This document shows, piece by piece, positions 23,601 through 30,169 of a DNA stretch of 30,169 bases. The stretch comes from RGIG1934 sp045122895 (GTDB taxonomy: Bacteria > Bacillota > Clostridia > Lachnospirales > Lachnospiraceae). The notes under the pieces are model-generated. The model had not been told where the DNA came from, made no database searches, and worked only from the letters and a program-made list of their open reading frames with translations. Both the position numbers and the translations under genes were made by a program. The stretch is from the NCBI GenBank assembly GCA_045122895.1, contig JBGVIE010000007.1, forward strand, positions 1 through 30,169, written 5' to 3'. How positions within the stretch are numbered: position 1 is the first letter of the stretch; each line of letters starts with the position of its first letter.

Positions 23601-25513
23601 GTAATCTTTGCAGGAGTAGTGCTCGTTCCAGAATTGGATGCAATTGCAGTGTTATATGTGGTATTCTTTCCCACAAACAATTCTTCATATCCACTATTAC
23701 CTGACACCGCAGATACCTCTATAGATGTAAGTCCACTTCCATTCGCTCCTGTTAAAACAATTTTGTTATTAGACACTGATGCGACGATTTTATCCTTGTA
23801 TCCTGCCGGCGCACCTGCTCCATTTAATTGATTATCAAGCTCATTTACAATATCATTCAGGCTGTTATAGCTACCGGCAGTCATAGTAATCTGATATGTA
23901 GTTCCCTGAAGCTTAATGTTAAACTTATCATTAACTCCTGACTGTATGGCAAAGGGAAGAATCGAAGTCTGAAAATCTTTTCCCCCGGTAAATACAGGTG
24001 GATAATCAGGTGTAGTCTCATTAATCAGACTTGGAACAGCTGAAAAATATGTGTAGTTACAATCTGTAAACAATGTTGCGTATGCACTTGACGTATTCGA
24101 TATATCTATATCGCTCGCCACACCCTTGACATTTGAAGTGATTTTAAATCCGCTAAATCCATTACTTGTATAAAAATCTGCTGTTATATCAAGGTTGTTA
24201 GCTTCAAAAAGCTCATTAAGCTTATTCATCATAGCTGATGCAGAATATGAGCCATCCGGTATGGTAATAGTAACTTCGCTTCCACCATTTGCAGATAATG
24301 TCAATTCATTATTGCTGCTATCTATCTTGAATTTGTTATATTTTTCATCTACTGTATTGTTCGTTAATACATTTCCCCCTGTAAAAACTGCCGCCTGCGC
24401 AGTAGTATTTCCATACATAACATTATCATAAAATACAGAAGTATAGACCTTATTAGGGGCTGTATCTATTTTGAACATATTTCCTTTAAAACCGGTTATC
24501 ATAGCTTCGTCACTTTGAAGCTTAATACCTGTACTGTATTTAACTGCTTCAATAGGCGTACCACTTAGTTCCCGGTTAAGAAAATCTATTATCTCCTGTC
24601 TTGTACACCTGCCCTCCGGGATTGTAATACTCTTGCTGGATGTATTTCCGGAGAAATCCATTATCTGAAAGGTTAAACTGTCATTCTGACCGTTTTTTAT
24701 CTGCAACCTGTCTGTATCACTGGCAAACACAGTTGTACCTATTAGTGCACCTACGCTTGCCCCACCATAAACATCATTGAGAAGATATGATAGTCCTCCT
24801 GACACTCCCTTTATGTCCGCTCCGCCTTCAAGATTTAAATTACAGGTTCCGTTGTCTGTATATTCCATATTCAAACCATCAAGACTTGCACCTGAAGTAT
24901 TCATAGCATCATCAATTTCATCAATAAGCTCCTGTGTGGTGTATACTCCCTCCGGAATCTCTATTATTTTCTCAATCGGTGCTCCACCCTTCTCCAGTTC
25001 ATAAGTAATTATCAAGGTGTTATCAGGAAGATTAACCGCATGGCGCTGCCAATTCTGCCAATAAACATTTCCCTCGTACTGACTGTATTGTGGCTGATGT
25101 TCTGAAAAAATATTCTTAGTATTAAACTGTGTAGTACCTGTTATTCTGTCTATTTCAGATTGAAGTGCATCAAACTCCATCTGAAGCGCTGCCTTATCTT
25201 CTGCAGTATTAGTATCGTTCAAAGACTGAATTGTAAGCTCTTTCATCCTGTGAAGTATGCTCTGAACTTCACCTAAAGCTCCATCACCTACCTGAATCAA
25301 TGATATTCCATCAGTAGCATTCTTGGTTCCCATATCAAGTCCTCTGATTTGTTCACGCATCTTCTCAGATATTGAAAGCCCTGCCGCATCATCTGCTGCT
25401 GAATTAATTCTGTACCCTGTTGACAGTTTCTTTGATGATTTTGCCTTATTGTCTGTATTTATTCTATAATTTCTCAGTGCATTCTGCGCTGCGAAATTAT
25501 TGTTAATAATCAT
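20642..25513 (-). CDS. fliC: Giant flagellin with eleven-module central region
   Basis: The filament subunit, exported by the flagellar type III system, is 1623 residues where most flagellins have 270-550. Residues 1-137 are a canonical Flagellin_N domain (MIINNNFAAQNALRNY, KLSTGYRINSAADDAAGL). Residues about 1500-1623 are a canonical Flagellin_C domain (AESRLRDADMAKEM, ILQQSAQAMIAQAN, ending SLLQ). Between them are eleven divergent copies of a module resembling the Flagellin_IN (hook IN) motif. A TLR5-contact-like segment, LHRMKELTIQSLN, is at 87-99. Five cysteines lie in the module region. No HExxH protease motif is present, so it is not a flagellinolysin. The ATG is preceded by AGGGGGTAGGGACGACT, an unusual ribosome binding site. 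The upstream region carries sigma28-like and sigmaA-like boxes. A terminator follows after debris. Confidence 0.95.
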   Translation of the reverse strand: MIINNNFAAQNALRNYRINTDNKAKSSKKLSTGYRINSAADDAAGLSISEKMREQIRGLDMGTKNATDGISLIQVGDGALGEVQSILHRMKELTIQSLNDTNTAEDKAALQMEFDALQSEIDRITGTTQFNTKNIFSEHQPQYSQYEGNVYWQNWQRHAVNLPDNTLIITYELEKGGAPIEKIIEIPEGVYTTQELIDEIDDAMNTSGASLDGLNMEYTDNGTCNLNLEGGADIKGVSGGLSYLLNDVYGGASVGALIGTTVFASDTDRLQIKNGQNDSLTFQIMDFSGNTSSKSITIPEGRCTRQEIIDFLNRELSGTPIEAVKYSTGIKLQSDEAMITGFKGNMFKIDTAPNKVYTSVFYDNVMYGNTTAQAAVFTGGNVLTNNTVDEKYNKFKIDSSNNELTLSANGGSEVTITIPDGSYSASAMMNKLNELFEANNLDITADFYTSNGFSGFKITSNVKGVASDIDISNTSSAYATLFTDCNYTYFSAVPSLINETTPDYPPVFTGGKDFQTSILPFAIQSGVNDKFNIKLQGTTYQITMTAGSYNSLNDIVNELDNQLNGAGAPAGYKDKIVASVSNNKIVLTGANGSGLTSIEVSAVSGNSGYEELFVGKNTTYNTAIASNSGTSTTPAKITTNTQVTDPVTFAGDNNRFTLNVNGTYRSVIFPVGSLSQADVVDTINNQLKEEIVINNNTFSTIDVKGSTTKNTVSASGSGTTNSPYKAYSAKGSSQNYEGTTVIMSNIGAKVTMDIPVKNPLVIDDTNNKFTLSLNTDSVENNPDGKTETITLTNGSYTPDMLRQELQNRINETFGTGEGSVTVSLDAGKLVFTSKVGNAVVGNMTSISFDTSSSFIKELNTTRTAAKATTNYNLSDSIVLDGTNNTFNFAYTTPSLGTRNVSLTLDDGTYNANTIVSQINAKLSQNGIPVTASNDGGRLALTTNGVGTGYSVSYNSNNGGTSTDTLFGNLIYESTVAATADCSVKSNIDIDDSTNVFNIKVDGVDYSVNLDNGSYTRSSFVSMLNQKLTGAGVPVSVSLTGNYLRYTANNKGQSASIYMSYANGGSSMKAIYGETTVKTPGVTATFVDDKLVLTGVDNGGSLRISSNYNGSVFQTHTSTTSDIMPSSRTGYISSSHSKIDGVNISAPIVIDQWNKQLKFTYKKNGMDVPVNIELNERSYSYDELAAELQNKLDNAVGANELQATVNSSGVVISAFNTGSNYQLNSFSGGFYNKVLGSSSEVSVKRTTNYVDGEQKVDPAYTIGRKDIRHGMVNIESGVNDRFTFDITYGGNVKTISVKLDEESYSGSELVTQLQDKIDGELVLNGLPKGMIETGIGGVNTGVVGANDDNALCLKLSKTVQLPYQGEYIIDGVRGDAAFFIFYQSDGEMIPAYVKGAKDITKGVSITPENNVLSFDVDGTNYSVTLDEGDYESQELLDMLNQKFSAAGIPTKAKIEGKNLQISYGGLGQHKIDNISGTAKGAVFYQENSGDGKSENIMLQLSSNAVRDSLQLDKTVLNTVTMGINSVVITKNKYANKALGRIDKALDIVSAVRSGMGAEQNRLEHVISGNNNNSENTQAAESRLRDADMAKEMVKYSRDSILQQSAQAMIAQANSMNERVLSLLQ
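21017..25027 (-). repeat. Eleven tandem divergent Flagellin_IN-like modules
   Basis: Within the flagellin, modules begin at about residues 163, 276, 401, 528, 653, 766, 883, 993, 1153, 1278 and 1408, spaced 110-130 residues apart except 160 between the eighth and ninth. Each has the scheme NNxF-strand, then GSY (or EGxY/DGTY), then a helix like LVxxLNxKL, then a strand such as KIVLTG or GGRLALTT. It often ends with a small block such as ELFVGKNTTY followed by a Thr/Ser-rich linker. Examples of the opening are NDKFNIKLQG, NNRFTLNVNG, TNVFNIKVDG and NNVLSFDVDG. Copies are diverged at both DNA and protein level, so this is an old expansion. Residues 1075-1113 look like half a module. Confidence 0.85.
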
Positions 25514-25552
25514 AGTCGTCCCTACCCCCTATTTTTTCTTCAGTTAAGATGA

Positions 25553-25585
25553 ATTATATCATATCAGACTTTATTTTTGAACTTA
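25553..25585 (-). promoter_or_regulatory. Flagellin promoter, overlapping sigma28-like and sigmaA-like elements
   Basis: On the minus strand CTGATAT (25567-25561) matches 6/7 of the sigma28 -10 CCGATAT, with TAAG (25585-25582) 14 bases upstream as a weak TAAA-like -35. Seven bases further on, TATAAT (25558-25553) is a perfect sigmaA -10, with TTCAAA 17 bases upstream (4/6). Either or both could drive the flagellin gene. Confidence 0.5.
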
Positions 25586-25603
25586 TTTGTATGAATATTT
25601 TAC

Positions 25604-25633
25604 TTGAATACAGCCACTGTAATGTAGTATAAT
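25604..25633 (+). promoter_or_regulatory. SDR gene promoter
   Basis: TTGAAT (25604-25609) and a perfect TATAAT (25628-25633) with an 18-base spacer lie 33 bases before the SDR start codon and its GGAGGG site. It is divergent from the flagellin promoter, only about 20 bases away. Confidence 0.65.
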
Positions 25634-25666
25634 TTTGTTATAAAATTATATATTGGAGGGTTTACA

Positions 25667-26422
25667 ATGAATTTAAAAGGAAAGACTATTGTAGTCACAG
25701 GTGGTAACTCAGGTGTAGGCGCTGCGACAGCACTTCTTCTTGCAAAAGATGGTGCAAATGTTGTTATAAGTGCCCGCAGACAGGCGGCTCTTGATGAGGT
25801 TGCAAAGAAGATTGAAGAGGCAGGCGGAAATGTCCTTACAGTTCCAACTGATATCTCAAAGGATGAAGATTGTAAGAACCTTATGAAAGCAGCTGTAGAC
25901 AAGTTTGGAGGTATTGATGTTCTTGTGAATAATGCAGGTGTCCTTGATACAGGACTTGCTCCTGTTGACAAGTTCGATGATGTAGAGATTCAGAAAATCA
26001 TATCTATCAATCAGGTCGGTACTATGCAGTGTATACGTGCAGCACTTGAGTATATGAAGGAAGGGGCTTCTATTGTGAATGTAGCTTCCGTAGCCGGTGT
26101 GAACGGCGGTGGCGGTGCAGCTTATGTATCAACTAAATCTGCTATCATCGGAATCACAAAGCACACTGCTCTTCTTATGGCTGACAAATACATACGTTGT
26201 AATGCTATTTGTCCTGGTACAATTGTTACACCTATGACAGCAGGTATGAAGCCGGAAGCACTTGATATGCGTATGATGGGTGCTATGAATAAGCATGGCG
26301 ACCTCAAGCTTAAGCCTTGTATGGCAGAAGATGTAGCAAACATTATCGAATTCTTCGCATCAGATAATTCAAGAGCTCTTACAGGTCAGATTGTAGTGAG
26401 TGATTTTGGTGCATCGTTATAG
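25667..26422 (+). CDS. Short-chain dehydrogenase/reductase (SDR, classical type)
   Basis: An NAD(P)-dependent oxidoreductase of 251 residues, the usual length. It has the cofactor loop TGGNSGVG (11-18), NNAG (88-91), and the catalytic tetrad Asn115, Ser141 (NVASVAG), Tyr153 and Lys157 in YVSTK. PGTIVTPM (183-190) is the typical segment after the active site. Arg37-Arg38 after the second strand (ISARRQAA) favour NADP(H) over NAD(H). The substrate cannot be told from sequence; relatives include 3-oxoacyl-ACP reductases and hydroxysteroid or sugar-alcohol dehydrogenases. It is the only clear plus-strand gene, with its own promoter, GGAGGG site and a shared terminator, so it is monocistronic. Confidence 0.93.
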   Translation: MNLKGKTIVVTGGNSGVGAATALLLAKDGANVVISARRQAALDEVAKKIEEAGGNVLTVPTDISKDEDCKNLMKAAVDKFGGIDVLVNNAGVLDTGLAPVDKFDDVEIQKIISINQVGTMQCIRAALEYMKEGASIVNVASVAGVNGGGGAAYVSTKSAIIGITKHTALLMADKYIRCNAICPGTIVTPMTAGMKPEALDMRMMGAMNKHGDLKLKPCMAEDVANIIEFFASDNSRALTGQIVVSDFGASL

Positions 26423-26431
26423 TTGCAATTT

Positions 26432-26475
26432 AAAAGTGGGATATCTCATTAACTTAGTGCGATATCCCACTTTTT
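26432..26475. terminator. Bidirectional terminator between SDR and HAD genes
   Basis: A perfect 14-bp inverted repeat (AAAAGTGGGATATC / GATATCCCACTTTT) with a 15-base loop ends in T-runs on both strands. It serves the SDR gene from the left and the HAD gene from the right, directly abutting the HAD stop codon. Confidence 0.93.
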
Positions 26476-27303
26476 CTATATCCTCAAAAACTGTGATAAA
26501 TATTTTGCCACACCGTCATTTTCATTGTCAGGAATAATCGTAGTAGCAACATCTTTTACTTCTTTTAAGGCATTTTCCACAGCACAAGACTCATCTGCAA
26601 TACCAAACATCGAAAGGTCGTTCATCGAATCTCCAAACACCACAACTCTCTCACATCCAAACCTTTCTTTTAACTCAAGCACTGCTTTGGCTTTTGTGGC
26701 GTTCTTTGGACATATCTCCAACCAATACTCATCGCCATAAATATCTTTTTGAAAAACAGTCTCCAGATCATCTGCATCCTTAATTAGGTCATAGACAGGC
26801 TGCAACACATTCTTTTCTTCAATCAATGTCACATAAGTCACATCCCCATGAAACAGATTGTCACCTTCACTAAGTGCCCTCATTCTCTTATCAGAAGCAT
26901 GTTCATCAATATACTTTCTTAATCCTTTGCCCATATCTCCATCATGATATGACTTGGTCATCTGTCCATTACTATATGCACTGACAAAACCTATTCTGTC
27001 AATTATCCCTGATAAGATATTTGCAAGTCTAACTACCTGATCTTTTGAAAAAAAAGAAATCTCTGTCTCTTTCTTTAGTATCTGATTTGCAAACACTGTT
27101 CCGTTTCTAGTGATGACAGGCATATTAAAATGTATATCCTTAGTAATTTCCCACGCACTCTGAAATGTTCTTGCCGTTGCATACGTTATCAGCATCCCCT
27201 GATCAATCAACTGATTCAAGGTATCAATTGTAAAAGTTGACAAAGATTTGTCATTATGCATCAACGTCCCATCCAGATCAGTAACATATAATGTTTTTCC
27301 CAT
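26476..27303 (-). CDS. HAD-superfamily (Cof-type) hydrolase
   Basis: A cytoplasmic phosphatase of the Cof/IIB branch, which dephosphorylates sugar phosphates, phosphorylated cofactors or flavins. The frame extends to 27354, but the ATG at 27303 has AAAAGG seven bases upstream and places motif I at the very start: MGKTLYVTDLDGTLM (Asp9, Asp11). This gives 275 residues. The later motifs are present: a Thr in VITRNGTVF, Lys in NATKAKAVLELK and VVFGDSMNDLSMF (GDSxND). A cap domain lies between. The substrate is unknown. The gene follows the cardiolipin synthase gene by 57 bp and is probably co-transcribed, ending at the bidirectional terminator. Confidence 0.92.
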   Translation of the reverse strand: MGKTLYVTDLDGTLMHNDKSLSTFTIDTLNQLIDQGMLITYATARTFQSAWEITKDIHFNMPVITRNGTVFANQILKKETEISFFSKDQVVRLANILSGIIDRIGFVSAYSNGQMTKSYHDGDMGKGLRKYIDEHASDKRMRALSEGDNLFHGDVTYVTLIEEKNVLQPVYDLIKDADDLETVFQKDIYGDEYWLEICPKNATKAKAVLELKERFGCERVVVFGDSMNDLSMFGIADESCAVENALKEVKDVATTIIPDNENDGVAKYLSQFLRI

Positions 27304-27360
27304 ATATATACCTTTTACCCTTCCTCTATAGCACACCTTTAATGTAAAACACATATAATT

Positions 27361-28935
27361 TCACATCAAAGGCGCTAAAGCTTTCAGCAGAAAGCCTGTC
27401 AGTTTTCGGCTGAGTTTCACTTTTTTGTATGACTCATAAGTTATCTGTGTACATTTTGAAAGAGTGTTCTGATAATCCTTTTCTATCTCACCTATACATT
27501 GTGTCTCATACATATATGTGGCACACTCAAAATGATGATAAAGACTCCTGTAATCCATATTTATTGTACCCACAACTGCTTCTGCGTCATCACACACACA
27601 CAATTTTGCATGAACAAATCCAGGCGTGTATTCGTAAATCCTGACACCGGAAGCTAACAACGACTCATAATGAGTATACGCAAGACCATAGGCAGCGGCA
27701 TTATCTGAAATACCCGGAAGAATTAAACTCACTTCCACCCCTCGTTCCGCAGCAAATTTGAGCGCAGTCTCCATCTCATTGTCCATTATCATATATGGAG
27801 TCATAATATGCACATATCTCTTCGCCCTATTTAGTATATCCATATATACACGTTCACCCACCTTGTCATCATCAAGAGGACAATCACCATACGGTATTAC
27901 ATACCCTGTTGTTTCTCTCATTGAAAAAACAGGGTATTCAAGATACTTGCCAAATTCCGGCTTTTTTTCGTCAATATTCCACGTCTGCAAAGCCATCAGG
28001 GTAAAGCTCTTAACCGCATCCCCTTTTAGCATAACTGCTACATCCTTCCAATGACCATATTTACTCTTATGATTTATGTATTCATCTGCAAGATTCACAC
28101 CACCGGTAAAAGCAGTGTGACCATCTATCACCATTATTTTTCGGTGATTTCTGTAATTATAGTGGGTAGAAAGAAACGGTGTTACAGGTGCAAACATTTT
28201 GCACTTAATGCCAAGTTCCTTAAGCCTCTTAGGGTAATCATGTGGTAGCGTAGAAAACTCACATGTTCCATCATACATTACACGTACCTCTACGCCCTGT
28301 TTTGCCTTTTTTGCCAATATCTCAAGAATTCTGCCCCACATCAATCCTTCATCCACGATAAAATATTCCAGAAAAATAAAATGTTCTGCCTGCTCCAGTT
28401 GTATTAACATCTCCTCCCACATTTTTTCTCCTAATGGAAAATATGTAACATCTGTGTTATCATAAACAGGGTAACATCCGGTACGTCCAAGATATCTGCC
28501 AAGAGCTGCCACCTGCGGTGCTTCATCTTTTATCTTATCCATTATATCTTCTGATTGTGCTATTGCTCCTCTGGTCTCATCAATCAGCTTATTCATTCGT
28601 TTTTTCAATGTACGATGTCCAATGTCACTTCGGGTATACAAAAACAATAACGCCCCAAACACCGGTAACAACAGTACTACTATCATCCAGGTAAGCTTTA
28701 CTGACGCATCCATTTTGCTGTTGAGAAGATATAATACCATCATTGTAGTAAACAGTATCGTTCCTCCATATAAATGTGGCAGAAATCTTCCAAACCACCT
28801 AAAAGCACCAAACATCAAAAATGCATGGAAAGCCAAAAGCAGTACGATTAACCCCAATCTGCTGAATATAAGATGGACAATTCCTTTCTGTCCCTTTTTT
28901 AAAAGTAACATTCCCTGATTAGCTTCTTCGTTCAT
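27361..28935 (-). CDS. cls: Cardiolipin synthase (phospholipase D type)
   Basis: Condenses two phosphatidylglycerol molecules to cardiolipin and glycerol at the membrane. Hydrophobic helices lie near the N-terminus (about residues 19-40, 54-70 and 80-101 from the chosen start). Two PLD active sites follow: HRKIMVIDG (His264) and HAKLCVCDD (His442), each HxKx4D. The open frame reaches 28992, but the ATG at 28935 has AAAGGAC just upstream and GGAGG before that, giving 524 residues (MNEEANQGMLLLKKG), close to other Cls proteins. It heads a unit with the HAD phosphatase gene, and a good promoter precedes it. It uses lipid made downstream of CdsA. Confidence 0.94.
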   Translation of the reverse strand: MNEEANQGMLLLKKGQKGIVHLIFSRLGLIVLLLAFHAFLMFGAFRWFGRFLPHLYGGTILFTTMMVLYLLNSKMDASVKLTWMIVVLLLPVFGALLFLYTRSDIGHRTLKKRMNKLIDETRGAIAQSEDIMDKIKDEAPQVAALGRYLGRTGCYPVYDNTDVTYFPLGEKMWEEMLIQLEQAEHFIFLEYFIVDEGLMWGRILEILAKKAKQGVEVRVMYDGTCEFSTLPHDYPKRLKELGIKCKMFAPVTPFLSTHYNYRNHRKIMVIDGHTAFTGGVNLADEYINHKSKYGHWKDVAVMLKGDAVKSFTLMALQTWNIDEKKPEFGKYLEYPVFSMRETTGYVIPYGDCPLDDDKVGERVYMDILNRAKRYVHIMTPYMIMDNEMETALKFAAERGVEVSLILPGISDNAAAYGLAYTHYESLLASGVRIYEYTPGFVHAKLCVCDDAEAVVGTINMDYRSLYHHFECATYMYETQCIGEIEKDYQNTLSKCTQITYESYKKVKLSRKLTGFLLKALAPLM

Positions 28936-28971
28936 TCGTCCTTTTTTCCTCCAACAATATAAACTATTATT

Positions 28972-29001
28972 AATATACACCAAAGAGTTCATTTAATACA
29001 A
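28972..29001 (-). promoter_or_regulatory. cls promoter
   Basis: TTGTAT (29001-28996) and TATATT (28977-28972, 5/6) with an 18-base spacer lie about 37 bases upstream of the cls start and just after the terminator of the preceding gene. Confidence 0.5.
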
Positions 29002-29002
29002 G

Positions 29003-29038
29003 TAAAAAGTAAGGCAGACAGCCTAAGCTGTCTGCCTT
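29003..29038 (-). terminator. Rho-independent terminator after the AAA-ATPase-like gene
   Basis: A perfect 12-bp stem (AAGGCAGACAGC / GCTGTCTGCCTT) with a 4-base loop begins about 5 bases after the stop codon. On the minus strand it is followed by ACTTTTTAC. Confidence 0.9.
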
Positions 29039-29042
29039 ATAA

Positions 29043-30149
29043 TCATTGTTTAGCCTCAATCTCTTCAATAACACAACTATGGTGTTTCTTACCTTCCCCT
29101 TCTGCGTCATATCCAAGATATCCCAGATGAATCAGTGCAGTGAGGGCATCATCCTTTGACGCAACTGTGGAAAAATCATTTTGAAATGAATTAGTATTTA
29201 CTCTAACCTTTCCACCGGCAAGCATTGTCATAATATCGTCTTTGAGTCCCTCATAATTCATAGTAATAAAAGTATTAATAGATGCAAAGGATGATGTATT
29301 TTTCCAGTAGGAATCAAATCTATGTCTATCCATAGCCATAGACACAGAATTAGGATTATACATATGAACGCCATCAATCAGATATCCATTGTACCAGGCT
29401 TTCGTTGATTCGAAATCCATACCATATTCCGTACAAAGTTCTCTTACTTCTTCCTCTGTAAATCCATAGTACTCTGTGATTGGATAAGAATCCAACATAG
29501 TATATTCCCTAAAATTATTAAGAGCCGATTCATCTTTTATCTTCTTAATTGGCAAAATACCTGTGATGTATGCCAGCGCCAAAAACGCTTTTGACTCCTC
29601 AGATTTAAATAATGAGTGAAGAAAACTCAGATATTTGTGCACTAATTCCTTATCATTACTGTTTCTGATTACGCAGTCCCACTCATCAATGATGATGACG
29701 AATGGAACATTTGTCTTACTATATATATCCTGAATTAATAAATATAAGTCTTTGTCATAATTAAGTGTATCTGCATATTCTTTTTGGAAATCTTCACATA
29801 CACGCTCATGAATGGATTCAATCATATCTTCTTTGTGAAAGTCCCAGACAGATGATATATCAAGATGTATCACATTATACTTATTCATATACTTTTTAAA
29901 ATCACTGCTCCCCGCAATCTTTGTATCTTCAAAAAGCTTAGTGGAATCACATCCACGGCTGTAATAAGCATCTATCATTCCCGCTGCATGGGATTTTCCA
30001 AAACGTCTGGCGTGACTTAGTGCAATGCATTTTTCTTCTGTTGACATTCTTTTATTCAGACATTCAATCAATCCTGTTTTATCAACAAAAATCTGACTAT
30101 TTCTTGCTTGTGTAAAGCTTTCATTACCCGGATTAAAATATACACCCAT
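29043..30149 (-). CDS. AAA-ATPase-like protein (PF09820 type), C-terminally short
   Basis: A 368-residue P-loop protein of the AAA-ATPase-like family common in Lachnospiraceae and Bacteroidetes. The start is typical (YFNPGNESFTQARNSQIFVD). The Walker A region reads SHARRFGKSHAAG (45-57), where relatives have RPRRFGKS. Walker B is VIIIDEWDCVIRN (151-163). The helical part with GFTEEEVRELC and AWYNGY follows. Full members run to about 520-570 residues and end in a PD-(D/E)XK nuclease-like domain (DUF1703 type). Here the protein stops after LIHLGYLGYD and a short charged tail, with a terminator directly behind, so that domain is absent. The ribosome binding site AGGAGG is clear. Function is unknown for the family; mobile or defence-related roles have been suggested. 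Confidence 0.88.
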   Translation of the reverse strand: MGVYFNPGNESFTQARNSQIFVDKTGLIECLNKRMSTEEKCIALSHARRFGKSHAAGMIDAYYSRGCDSTKLFEDTKIAGSSDFKKYMNKYNVIHLDISSVWDFHKEDMIESIHERVCEDFQKEYADTLNYDKDLYLLIQDIYSKTNVPFVIIIDEWDCVIRNSNDKELVHKYLSFLHSLFKSEESKAFLALAYITGILPIKKIKDESALNNFREYTMLDSYPITEYYGFTEEEVRELCTEYGMDFESTKAWYNGYLIDGVHMYNPNSVSMAMDRHRFDSYWKNTSSFASINTFITMNYEGLKDDIMTMLAGGKVRVNTNSFQNDFSTVASKDDALTALIHLGYLGYDAEGEGKKHHSCVIEEIEAKQ

Positions 30150-30169
30150 ATCTCTTACCTCCTATTCGC

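Noticed and set aside
21017..25027. Repeat region as a CRISPR array or recent tandem duplication
   Set aside because: The modules share a protein pattern, but I see no long identical DNA stretches between copies.
20642..25513. Flagellin as a flagellinolysin with a metalloprotease domain
   Set aside because: No HExxH motif occurs anywhere in the protein, and the inserted region is accounted for by the modules.
25600..25971. Minus-strand frame of 123 codons upstream of the flagellin
   Set aside because: It is antisense to the SDR cofactor-binding region and runs through both promoters.

Overview
The window looks like chromosome from a low-GC, flagellated, Gram-positive anaerobe of the Clostridia, most probably Lachnospiraceae. 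The reasons are a Gram-positive PolC-type polymerase, strong GGAGG ribosome binding sites, the order pyrH-frr-uppS-cdsA-dxr-rseP-ispG-polC typical of Clostridia, a Lachnospiraceae-style flagellin, and remnants of a BspA-like leucine-rich repeat protein. The genus cannot be fixed from the sequence alone. Almost every gene is on the minus strand; the only clear plus-strand gene is an SDR dehydrogenase at 25667-26422. No rRNA, tRNA, CRISPR array, insertion sequence or prophage was recognised.

Layout, left to right. 1-822: the start of a membrane protein running off the window edge, preceded in transcription order by a tiny exported-peptide gene that appears frameshifted. The layout resembles a small bacteriocin-type locus, with a trinucleotide repeat inside its putative promoter. 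823-2165: two unrecognised proteins, one with a possible nuclease-like core and one membrane-anchored. 2199-14017: a large housekeeping operon, transcribed leftwards: bactofilin, pyrH, frr, uppS, cdsA, dxr, rseP, ispG, polC. It joins isoprenoid precursor synthesis (dxr, ispG), undecaprenyl and CDP-diacylglycerol synthesis (uppS, cdsA), ribosome recycling, UMP kinase, site-2 protease and the replicative polymerase. 14101-19007: a four-gene unit bounded by an extended -10 promoter and a strong terminator: membrane c-di-GMP phosphodiesterase (EAL), a two-TM DUF3592-like protein, a hexapeptide-repeat acetyltransferase and a secreted transglutaminase-like protein. 19048-19935: a CDF metal exporter. 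20041-20560: decayed BspA/FN3 debris ending in a terminator. 20642-25513: a 1623-residue flagellin. 25667-26422: SDR dehydrogenase. 26476-28935: HAD phosphatase and cardiolipin synthase, with a bidirectional terminator against the SDR gene. 29043-30149: an AAA-ATPase-like protein lacking its usual C-terminal domain.

The most remarkable object is the flagellin. Canonical N- and C-terminal flagellin domains of ordinary size flank about 1360 residues made of eleven divergent copies of a module of about 113-130 residues. The filament should therefore carry a very large, probably multi-domain surface. A conserved TLR5-contact-like segment, five cysteines and a promoter with both sigma28-like and sigmaA-like elements add to the interest. 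The nearby EAL phosphodiesterase and the bactofilin (a family linked to motility in Bacillus subtilis) may connect functionally, but that link is inference.
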